A stretch of 43,196 bases of DNA from Vulcanimicrobiota bacterium (lineage in GTDB: Bacteria > Vulcanimicrobiota > Xenobia > Xenobiales > JADMJV01). Where the stretch lies: NCBI GenBank assembly GCA_023447635.1, contig JAEXNA010000068.1:1-43196 (forward strand). Reading direction: 5' to 3'. The notes below the pieces were generated by a model. It had not been told where the DNA came from. It saw only the letters and a list, made by a program, of their open reading frames with translations, and searched no databases. Below, piece after piece: positions 1 to 7,168 of the stretch (the stretch's first letter is position 1; each line of letters opens with the position of its first letter). Both the position numbers and the translations under genes were made by a program.

Positions 1-1
1 G

Positions 2-439
2 GTGCCCGACCCGGCCGGCCTTTACCAGCAAGCGCTCACGGCCGCGTCGGGGCGCCCCGACGATGAAGGGCCCGGCTTACCGATCCTGGTGATCGACGAC
101 TCTCTGACGACACGAATGCTGCAGCAGAGCATTCTCGAATCGGCCGGATTCGAGGTCGATCTGGCCTCCTCGGCCGAGCAGGGGCTGGCCCTGGTTCGAG
201 AACGGCGCTACGGGCTAGCGCTTTGCGATGTCGAAATGCCCGGCATGGACGGGTTCGAATTTGTCCAAGCCCTGCGCAACGAACCCGAGCAGTCCGAACT
301 GCCGGTCATCCTGGTCACGTCTCGCGACGCGCCCGAGGACAAACAGCGCGGGCGAAAGGTGGGGGCACAAGGTTACATGGTCAAGAGCGAGTTCGATCAG
401 AAGGCGCTGATGCGTCAAATCCGGGGGTTATTAGCATGA
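2..439 (+). CDS. Receiver domain, probably the C-terminal end of a CheA-type hybrid histidine kinase (5' truncated by window)
   Basis: The visible 145 residues are a complete CheY-like receiver preceded by about 25 linker residues. The acidic pocket (VIDDS), the phospho-acceptor Asp in CDVEMPGMDG and the late Lys (MVKSEF) are all present. The frame is open to the window edge and no Shine-Dalgarno site can be seen, so the GTG at base 2 need not be the start. The sequence resembles receivers fused to the C terminus of CheA in Wsp/Frz-like systems (family knowledge), where they take phosphate from the CheA His domain. Its stop overlaps the cheB start as ATGA, which implies translational coupling. 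cheB and a methyl-accepting protein follow, supporting the CheA-hybrid reading. The alternative is a free-standing CheY-like protein. Confidence 0.75.
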   Translation: MPDPAGLYQQALTAASGRPDDEGPGLPILVIDDSLTTRMLQQSILESAGFEVDLASSAEQGLALVRERRYGLALCDVEMPGMDGFEFVQALRNEPEQSELPVILVTSRDAPEDKQRGRKVGAQGYMVKSEFDQKALMRQIRGLLA

Positions 440-1506
440 TTGAGGAGATCACCGCAACCGTGGTGAGAGTGCTGGTCGTCGACGACTCGCTGACAGTGCG
501 CAAACGCATCGCTCATCTGATCGAAGACAGTCCGGGCTTCGAACTGGTGGGCGAGGCCGAAAACGGCCAGGAGGCCATAGAGATGTGCCGTCGGCTCCGG
601 CCGGACGTCATCAGTATGGACATGGTTATGCCGATCATGGACGGATTGGCCGCCACCGAGCACATCATGGCGCATTTCCCGACCCCGATCCTGGTCGTCT
701 CGTCGTCGATGAATCGAGGCGAAGTCTATCAGACCTACGAAGCGCTGGCGGCCGGCGCGGTTGACGTCTTGGACAAGTCCGACGAAGATTCCGATCCCGG
801 TTGGGAGTGGCGACTGCTGTCGAGTCTGCGCCTCATTTCCAAGGTTCGCGTGATCACCCATCCTCGAGGCCGGCTCGGTAGCATGGGCCGGCAGGCTTAT
901 GAGCGGGCACCGCTGACCGTGGCTGAAAGGGCTCGGGCGGGTCGAGAGATCCTGGCCATCGGCGGTTCCACCGGGGGTCCCGGTGCGGTGGTAGAGATTT
1001 TGCGAGGGCTTCCCCCTCACCTCGAGGTTCCGATTCTGCTGGTCCTGCACATCAGTGAGCCGTTTGGTCATAACCTGACGGCCTGGCTGGACTCTCAGTC
1101 GTCCTATCGGGTTCGCTACGCGGTGGACGGAGAGCTGCTACCTTCTGGCGGAGGGGTCTTCATGGCCCCGCCCGGTCAGCATCTGGTACTGCGCCACGGT
1201 CGTCTACTCCTGACGAACGACCCCGAGCGGCACTCTTGCCGCCCCTCCGTCGATGTCCTGTTCGAGTCGCTGGCTCGCGAGGCGCCGACGCGGACTTGCG
1301 CTTGCTTGCTGACGGGCATGGGGAAAGACGGCGCCCTGGGGCTGTTGGCCTTGCGACAGGGAGGTGCCCTTACCATCGCCCAGGACGAGGCGACCTCCGT
1401 CGTCTACGGGATGCCTCGCGAGGCTGCCCTGCTGGGCGCGGCCGAGCAGATCCTTCCCCTTCCGGACATCCCCTCGGCTCTATTTGTCGCCGTCCGACGG
1501 GATTGA
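436..1506 (+). CDS. cheB: CheB: receiver-controlled protein-glutamate methylesterase/deamidase
   Basis: The 356-residue protein has full CheB architecture. Residues 10-125 are a receiver with Asp16/Asp17 and phospho-acceptor Asp62 (SMDMVMP). After a linker comes the methylesterase domain (about 170-356) with its catalytic triad: Ser178 in GGSTGG, His205 in VLHIS and Asp298 in GMGKDGA. It removes methyl groups from, or deamidates, glutamates on methyl-accepting receptors in the cytoplasm, and is activated by phosphorylation from CheA. I chose the ATG at 436 because it overlaps the upstream TGA (ATGA) and begins just before the receiver core. A longer in-frame opening from 223 only reads out of frame through the previous gene. 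The adaptation target is probably the methyl-accepting protein encoded next. No cheR is visible here. Confidence 0.93.
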   Translation: MIEEITATVVRVLVVDDSLTVRKRIAHLIEDSPGFELVGEAENGQEAIEMCRRLRPDVISMDMVMPIMDGLAATEHIMAHFPTPILVVSSSMNRGEVYQTYEALAAGAVDVLDKSDEDSDPGWEWRLLSSLRLISKVRVITHPRGRLGSMGRQAYERAPLTVAERARAGREILAIGGSTGGPGAVVEILRGLPPHLEVPILLVLHISEPFGHNLTAWLDSQSSYRVRYAVDGELLPSGGGVFMAPPGQHLVLRHGRLLLTNDPERHSCRPSVDVLFESLAREAPTRTCACLLTGMGKDGALGLLALRQGGALTIAQDEATSVVYGMPREAALLGAAEQILPLPDIPSALFVAVRRD

Positions 1507-1599
1507 CGCGACAACTCCGGCGACCTTCGTAGGGCAGGAGCCGGTCTGGGATTGCACAAAACTTCGGGGTGAACGGACTCTAGGGGGCCGTGAGATCAG

Positions 1600-1609
1600 G
1601 GAGGGGAGA
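1600..1609 (+). promoter_or_regulatory. Ribosome binding site of the methyl-accepting protein
   Basis: A strong purine-rich GGAGGGGAG lies about 10 bases before the ATG at 1619. It rejects the long in-frame extension that would begin inside cheB. Confidence 0.7.
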
Positions 1610-1618
1610 CAAACGATC

Positions 1619-3109
1619 ATGGGTCAGGACTGGACATTTGGACGACGGGTAGCGACTGGCTTCGCCTTCACGGGGCTGATCCTCGCCATCGTGGCGGCGG
1701 TGGGATACTTCTCGACCTCTCGCCTGATCGAAACCCAACAGTGGGTCAAGCACACCTACGAAGTTCGCCAGAGCCTCTCGGAACTGATGTTTCTGCTCAG
1801 CGACGCAGAGTCGGCGCAGCGCGGCTTCGTACTTAGCGGCAAGCCCGAATTCTTAGAGCCGTATCGGAGCGCCGTGAGCAAGACGCCGGAGGTGTACAGC
1901 CGCCTCCGGCAACTCACTTCGGACAATCGAGAGCAGCAGCAGCGACTCGAAGTCCTCCGTCCTCTGCTCGATTCTAAACTCGAGCGCATGCGCCAGACCG
2001 TCGAGACCCGGACGAACGGCGGCTTTGAACCAGCAACGAAGCTCGTCCAGGATGGTGGCGGCAAAGAGCTGATGGACCAGGTGCGCGATCTGGTCGGCGA
2101 GATGGATCGGCAGGAGTCGCGACTCCTCGAAGAGCGTCGCGCGGACTCTGAGGCCGACGCCAATCGCTCTCAGGGGTCGATCCTGGGGGGAAGCACCTTA
2201 GGACTTTTCGCCACTGCTCTGGTAGCCTGGATCACGGTCAGCACTCTAACCCGCCAGATCGGGTCCGCCGTACAGAAGGTCCAGAGCTCTTCAGCCGAGC
2301 TTCAAGCGGTGGCCAACCAGCAAGCGACCAGCGCCAAAGAGCAGTCTTCGGCGATGAACGAGATCGCGACCACCCTCAGCGAACTGCTGGCCACCTCGCG
2401 CCAGATCGCGGAAAGCGCCGTGCGGGTGTCGGGAATCACGGAACAGGCGGCTTCGGCGGCTCGCTCGGGGGGTCTGACAGTAGAGAAGTCTCGCGAAGCG
2501 ATGGCCAACATCCAGCGCCAAGTCGAATCGATCGTCGGCCACATGCTGGAGCTCGGCAAGAAATCTCAACATATCGGCGCCGTGGTCGACATCGTTTCGG
2601 AACTGGCCGAACAGACCAACATTCTCGCTATCAACGCTACGATCGAGGCCGCTGGAGCCGGAGAAGCCGGCCGGCGCTTTGCCGTGGTGGCTGACGAGAT
2701 CCGTAAGCTGGCCGAGCGAGTCACCGGATCAACCAAAGAGATCCGAGCGCTCATCGACGATGTTCGTGGCGCGGTGAATACCACCGTGATGGCCACTGAG
2801 ACCGGCTCGAAATCGGTAGAATCGGGTAACCGTCACTTCCTCGAGGTGACCGCCTCCTTCAAGCAGATCGCCGGGGTGGCGATAACCACGACCGATGCCG
2901 CCCGCGAGATCGAGCTGTCTACCAAACAGCAGGCGACGGCCGTCGAACAGGTCAACATCGCCATCAGCAACGTCGCTCAGGCCACCCGCGAGACCGAAGC
3001 CAGTTCGGGCCAGACTTTCCAGACGGCCACCCAGCTGGCCAATTTGTCCCGCGACCTCATGCGCATCGTGCAGCCCGAGGCGGCCAACTCCGAACATCGC
3101 GAGGCATAG
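1619..3109 (+). CDS. Methyl-accepting chemotaxis-type protein with CHASE3-like sensor, no HAMP domain
   Basis: This 496-residue membrane receptor has TM1 at about 12-33, an extracytoplasmic helical region at 38-185 that reads as CHASE3 (SDAESAQRGFVLSG motif near 61-74), and TM2 at about 188-209. A long cytoplasmic coiled-coil signalling domain follows. The conserved hairpin tip lies near residues 331-365 (EQTNILAINATIEAAGAGEA), the contact site for CheA/CheW. No HAMP domain is evident: TM2 runs almost directly into the signalling helices. The ATG at 1619 is preceded by GGAGGGGAG (1600-1609) at good spacing. Longer readings run back into cheB. With cheB and the CheA-type receiver it forms a Wsp/Frz-like non-flagellar sensory cluster (inference), since no flagellar genes are visible. 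Confidence 0.9.
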   Translation: MGQDWTFGRRVATGFAFTGLILAIVAAVGYFSTSRLIETQQWVKHTYEVRQSLSELMFLLSDAESAQRGFVLSGKPEFLEPYRSAVSKTPEVYSRLRQLTSDNREQQQRLEVLRPLLDSKLERMRQTVETRTNGGFEPATKLVQDGGGKELMDQVRDLVGEMDRQESRLLEERRADSEADANRSQGSILGGSTLGLFATALVAWITVSTLTRQIGSAVQKVQSSSAELQAVANQQATSAKEQSSAMNEIATTLSELLATSRQIAESAVRVSGITEQAASAARSGGLTVEKSREAMANIQRQVESIVGHMLELGKKSQHIGAVVDIVSELAEQTNILAINATIEAAGAGEAGRRFAVVADEIRKLAERVTGSTKEIRALIDDVRGAVNTTVMATETGSKSVESGNRHFLEVTASFKQIAGVAITTTDAAREIELSTKQQATAVEQVNIAISNVAQATRETEASSGQTFQTATQLANLSRDLMRIVQPEAANSEHREA

Positions 3110-3213
3110 TCGCCCTCCCCTGGCGGGGAATTGAGGCTGAGGCGGGGAATAGCTTCAGTGCAGATGACGACGACTGTGCACAGCAAAGAATCCGGCGGGA
3201 GAGACCTTCTCGC

Positions 3214-4176
3214 GTGCCTATGATCCTGCCCGAGGGTAGCCAGCTCAGCAACCGCTATCAGGTCGTCAAGGTTCTCGACGTCTCGCCGCTGCGTAACATC
3301 TACCTGGTGACCGACCTGCACCTGCGCGGTAACACCTGGGTGGCCAAGCAGATTCTGCCCGCCGGGTCGGACGGTAACTCGGCCAACCAGCGCCAGCGCT
3401 TCGAAGACGAGGCGCGAGTCATTGGGGCGCTGGAGCATCCCGGGATCCCGAAGCTGCTGGATTTCTTTCATAAAGATCGCTGCTTCTTCGTCATCCGGGA
3501 GTACATCCCAGGAACCGATCTCGGAACGCTGCTGGCCTTCCAAGGCGGCAGCCTCAACGAAGCCGACGCCCTTCGTCTGACCACACCGATCGCCGAGCTG
3601 TTGGGGTTCTTGCTGCGCAAGAATCTAGGGGCTGCCATCTTTCGAGAGCTCTCCCTGGGCAGCTTCATCGTGACCCCCAAGGGAGAGCTTCGCCTGGTCG
3701 ACCTGGGATTCAGTCGACTGACTGGCAACGCAAATTCCATCGGGGCCGTGGATTACGCCGCTCCGGAACAGTTCTCGGGGACCGGGATGGACGCCCGGAC
3801 TCTGGTCTACAATCTGGGCGCCATGCTCTATCATATCCTGAGCGGCTACAACCCGGGGGAATCGCCGTTCAATCTCGAGCCTCTCGATGGGCTGGCGCCG
3901 CAAACCAGCGACGCCACCCTGAAGATCGTCGAGAAGGCCATGCAGCGCGAACCGAAATCGCGTTACTCTACGCCGGACGATATGGCCAAAGCTCTCAAAA
4001 AAGCGCGAGGCTCGACCGCCAGGCGAAACAAGGAATCGGCCAAAGAGTCGGATACGCAGCCACTGGAGTCGAGCGGGTCGTTCACCTCGATCCTGCTGGC
4101 GGCTTTGATTTTGATCTTTCTCGGGGCGGGCGCCTATGCGGCGTATGAGATGGTCCTGAAAGGGACAGGAGGGTAA
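3214..4176 (+). CDS. Membrane-anchored Ser/Thr protein pseudokinase
   Basis: The 320-residue protein is a protein-kinase fold (about 15-265) followed by a basic linker and one C-terminal TM segment (about 291-311), so the kinase domain lies in the cytoplasm. The beta-3 Lys is kept (VAKQI, Lys45), as is the helix-C Glu. Three catalytic elements are lost. The glycine-rich loop reads LDVSPLRNIY with no glycines. The HRDxKxxN loop reads FRELSLGSF (143-151), without the catalytic Asp or the Mg-binding Asn. DFG is DLG (163-165). By known kinase rules it should be inactive, or active only by an unusual mechanism. GTG 3214 has GGCGGGAGAG (3194-3203) about 10 bases upstream; ATG 3220 is an alternative start. 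It lies 6 bases before a complete kinase gene, suggesting a regulatory or scaffold partner. Confidence 0.88.
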   Translation: MPMILPEGSQLSNRYQVVKVLDVSPLRNIYLVTDLHLRGNTWVAKQILPAGSDGNSANQRQRFEDEARVIGALEHPGIPKLLDFFHKDRCFFVIREYIPGTDLGTLLAFQGGSLNEADALRLTTPIAELLGFLLRKNLGAAIFRELSLGSFIVTPKGELRLVDLGFSRLTGNANSIGAVDYAAPEQFSGTGMDARTLVYNLGAMLYHILSGYNPGESPFNLEPLDGLAPQTSDATLKIVEKAMQREPKSRYSTPDDMAKALKKARGSTARRNKESAKESDTQPLESSGSFTSILLAALILIFLGAGAYAAYEMVLKGTGG

Positions 4177-4182
4177 GCCCCT

Positions 4183-6447
4183 ATGTTTCAACCGAACAGC
4201 GTTATCGCCGGACGCTACCAGGTCATTCGCCTGGTCGGCCAGGGCGGCATGTCGAATCTGTACCTGTGTTACGACCGCAAGTACAACAACGCGGTCGTCG
4301 TGGTCAAAGAGATGACGGCGGCCTATTCGGATCCCAAAGAGCAGCAGATGGCGGTCGACCTGTTCCACCGCGAAGCCAAGCTGCTGGCCTCCCTGAACCA
4401 TCGGCACATCCCCAAGGTGTACGACTACTTCCAGTTCGCCGGGAAGTACTACCTCTCCATGGAGTTCATCGATGGCGAGGACCTGGCTCAGCGCCTCGAG
4501 GCGACCAAGGGCCCGTTGCCCGAACAGCAGGTGCTGGAGTGGGGCGAGCAGATGTCCACGGTCCTGTTCTACCTGCATAAGCACGACCCGCCGATCGTTT
4601 TCCGCGACGTCAAACCCAGCAACATCATGCTGACCGACCAGGGCGTCAAGCTGATCGATTTCGGGATCGCCCGACACTTCGACAAAAACAAAAAGGGCGA
4701 CACCATGCGAATCGGTTCGCCCGGCTATGCTCCACCGGAACAGTACGCTCAGCAAACCGACCCCCGTTCGGACATCTACGCCCTGGGCGTCACCTTGCAT
4801 CACGCCCTGACCGGTCGTGACCCCACGGCGACGCAAACCCCCTTCCTGGTGCCGCCGGCGCGAAACTTGAACCCCGCCCTAAGCGAGGCGACGGCCGCCA
4901 TGCTCGCGCGCGCGACCCAGATCTCTCCCGAGGATCGTTATCAGAACATCCTGGAGATGAAGAACGACATCAAGCACATCCTCTCTCGCGGCAAGCAGAG
5001 CACGCGAGTGGTCGGGGCGCCGCCGCCCCCCCCTGGACCCGCCGTGGTGGCCTCGCCTCCCTCACCCGCTGCGGTGGCCCTGGCCGGGGCAGCGCAGCCT
5101 GCAGCGGCGACTCCCGCAGGCAGCGCGACCCCCTCCGCGACGCCCGCAGCGACCTCTCCTGCGGCCACCTCCGGTGCCACCGGCCCGTCGGTCCCCCCCA
5201 GCCCGACGGCCGTAGCCCCCTCCACGTCAGGCAAAAAACCGAAGAAGCCTCGCCGAGGCAAAAGCCTTCTGCTGGTGGCCGGCGTGCTACTGCTGGGCGG
5301 CGGCGGGCTGTTTCTCGCCGGTCCGGAGCTTCGCCAGCAGGCGGGACGAAAGTTCGAAGAGGTTCTGACCTCGTTCACCCAGAGCGCCCCTGATGATCAG
5401 GGAGAAGCCATGGGCCAGGCGATCGACCGCTGGCTGCGCGAGGGGAACCCCGACGGCCTGCTCCAGCTCCTGGGCTCATCTCGCATCTCGCAACTGCCGC
5501 CCCAGCGCCAGCCTCTGTACCGGCTGAACCTGCTTGCTGCCGAAGTCTCGGAAACTCCCAGTGTGGTCCACCTGCTGTACCCCGAAGGGTTGGCTGGCGG
5601 CGCTGCCGAGGAAGGGATCTTCACGGCCGCCGCTCGAGCTGTCGCCGCCGTCAACTCCGGAGGCGGACTGAACAAGCAGCTGCTCATCGTACTCCCACGC
5701 AGCTATGCCCCCGACCGCTTGAACCGGGTGGTCTCCGAACTTGCCACCGAACCGCTCCCCAAAGGCGGCCAACGCCTCCTGATCGTGGACGCGGGCGGAG
5801 AAGCCGCCAAGCTGGACCAGGAAAGCCTGGCCCAGAAGCCTTTCGTGCTGGGAGAAGCCGTCTCCGGCGAGAGCGGCCTGCCGCCACTTCCGGCCGGGAA
5901 AGAAGCCGCCGCCCTGTTTCCGGGAGGCGAAAACGCCGGCCGCTGGCTCTGGGCTGCCGAGGGCGAAGCGCCTAAGGGAGCTGAAAAAGTCGAGTTCGCC
6001 GGAAACTCGGACAGTCTGAAGCGCCTGCTCGGGCGGTCCGCGCAGGAACAGGCGGTCGTCGTCCTGGAAGCCTCCCGCCTCGATGGGATCGAAGGGGCCG
6101 GCTCCGAGGGGCGTCTGCTGCTCTTAGCCGTCGGCGAAAGCTCCCTGCCAACCCTGGCTCCCGGCGCCAAAGCCGAAGCGCTGGTGCTGGGCAGCCCTTT
6201 GCGGGCCAGCGCGCCGGGCGTTTCCGCTGCCAACCTCTGCCCTTCGCCCAGCAGCGCTTTGCTGCCCGCGCAGGCCCGCCTGTTCGACGCTCTGGTGTTA
6301 GCAGCCCGAGATGGCAAGGGCGGCTACACAGGATTGACGCTCACACGAAGCTCTGAAGGGAAGGACCGAGCGGGGGTGGCCGTACGGTTCCGTTGGACCG
6401 CCTCGGGCTGGGCCCCCATGCTCGACGAATCTGCGAGGAAACCATGA
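4183..6447 (+). CDS. Receptor-like Ser/Thr protein kinase with periplasmic-binding-protein-like outer domain
   Basis: The 754-residue kinase has an intact catalytic core at about 10-268: Gly-loop (VGQGGMSN), Lys42, Glu64, FRDVKPSN with Asp142, and DFG at 159-161. An Ala/Pro/Ser/Thr-rich linker (278-350) leads to a basic stretch and a TM segment at about 361-381. The outer region (about 450-750) has the pattern of a type 1 periplasmic binding protein: an opening strand (VVHLLYPEGLAGG), AAARAVAAVNSGGGLNKQ followed by a hydrophobic strand, and late YDA-like ARLFDALVLAA. That fold call is inference. The kinase would phosphorylate cytoplasmic targets in response to an external small ligand. The FHA protein whose start overlaps its stop (ATGA) is a likely phosphothreonine reader. 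AGGAGGG (4167-4173) precedes the ATG. Confidence 0.87.
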   Translation: MFQPNSVIAGRYQVIRLVGQGGMSNLYLCYDRKYNNAVVVVKEMTAAYSDPKEQQMAVDLFHREAKLLASLNHRHIPKVYDYFQFAGKYYLSMEFIDGEDLAQRLEATKGPLPEQQVLEWGEQMSTVLFYLHKHDPPIVFRDVKPSNIMLTDQGVKLIDFGIARHFDKNKKGDTMRIGSPGYAPPEQYAQQTDPRSDIYALGVTLHHALTGRDPTATQTPFLVPPARNLNPALSEATAAMLARATQISPEDRYQNILEMKNDIKHILSRGKQSTRVVGAPPPPPGPAVVASPPSPAAVALAGAAQPAAATPAGSATPSATPAATSPAATSGATGPSVPPSPTAVAPSTSGKKPKKPRRGKSLLLVAGVLLLGGGGLFLAGPELRQQAGRKFEEVLTSFTQSAPDDQGEAMGQAIDRWLREGNPDGLLQLLGSSRISQLPPQRQPLYRLNLLAAEVSETPSVVHLLYPEGLAGGAAEEGIFTAAARAVAAVNSGGGLNKQLLIVLPRSYAPDRLNRVVSELATEPLPKGGQRLLIVDAGGEAAKLDQESLAQKPFVLGEAVSGESGLPPLPAGKEAAALFPGGENAGRWLWAAEGEAPKGAEKVEFAGNSDSLKRLLGRSAQEQAVVVLEASRLDGIEGAGSEGRLLLLAVGESSLPTLAPGAKAEALVLGSPLRASAPGVSAANLCPSPSSALLPAQARLFDALVLAARDGKGGYTGLTLTRSSEGKDRAGVAVRFRWTASGWAPMLDESARKP

Positions 6448-7157
6448 CCTACATCAAGCGCCTGTTTTTCCACATCTTCATGCTAGGGATGGGCGCCCTG
6501 GCGGCCTGGCTGATGCTGGGCTTTACCTCTCAGCACCTCATCGTGCCGCCGGTGCTGTCCTACGTCCTGCTCCTGCTGTTCATGGCGCTGAGCATGGCGA
6601 TCAGCATGCTGATCGTGCCCAAACTTTTCCCGATGACCGCCGAGGCGGTGGTGATGCCGGCGGTCCGCAAACAGAACTGGGCCTGGCTTCGTCCCAAGGG
6701 CACCGGCGTCCGCAGCGGGTTTCCGCTGAACAAGGACCACGTCATCATCGGGCGTGAGGTCAAATGCGCCATCATGCTCAACGACAACAGCGTGTCGCGC
6801 CAACACTCTTCCATCACCCGACTTGCCGAAGGCTATCTGATTCGCGATCTGGGCTCCTCGAACGGTACCTACGTCAACGGCCAGCGAGTCCAGGAGTACC
6901 TGCTGCAAGACGGTGACCGCGTCTCGATCGGCGATATCGAGTTCTGGTTCGAGGCGCCCGCCGAGGAAAAAGTTCCCAATTCGCACATCCACCGAGCGCC
7001 CATGAGCGGTGGCGGCGGTGGGGCTGCCGGCGGAGAGACCATGCTCGGCAGCGGGGGCGGATTCAGCCTGGATCCTTCGGCCGGCTTCGGTGGCGACGAC
7101 GAGGATGAGGACGAAGGAACCGAAGCCTGGAGCCCTCGTCCCGGCCACGTCGATTAG
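6444..7157 (+). CDS. Membrane protein with cytoplasmic FHA domain
   Basis: The 237-residue protein has two TM helices (about 8-28 and 36-57), then a cytoplasmic FHA domain at about 85-172, then a Gly-rich acidic tail. The phosphothreonine-binding residues of FHA domains are all present: Arg104 (GRE), Ser119 and His121 (SRQH), and Asn140 (SSNGT). It should bind phosphorylated Thr-containing proteins at the inner face of the membrane. The obvious candidates are the kinase encoded immediately upstream or the kinase's substrates (inference from overlap and family knowledge). ATG 6444 overlaps the kinase stop as ATGA and has GAGGAAA just upstream. The longer in-frame opening lies inside the kinase gene and would spoil the N-terminal membrane segment. 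Confidence 0.88.
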   Translation: MTYIKRLFFHIFMLGMGALAAWLMLGFTSQHLIVPPVLSYVLLLLFMALSMAISMLIVPKLFPMTAEAVVMPAVRKQNWAWLRPKGTGVRSGFPLNKDHVIIGREVKCAIMLNDNSVSRQHSSITRLAEGYLIRDLGSSNGTYVNGQRVQEYLLQDGDRVSIGDIEFWFEAPAEEKVPNSHIHRAPMSGGGGGAAGGETMLGSGGGFSLDPSAGFGGDDEDEDEGTEAWSPRPGHVD

Positions 7158-7168
7158 TCTACGACGTC

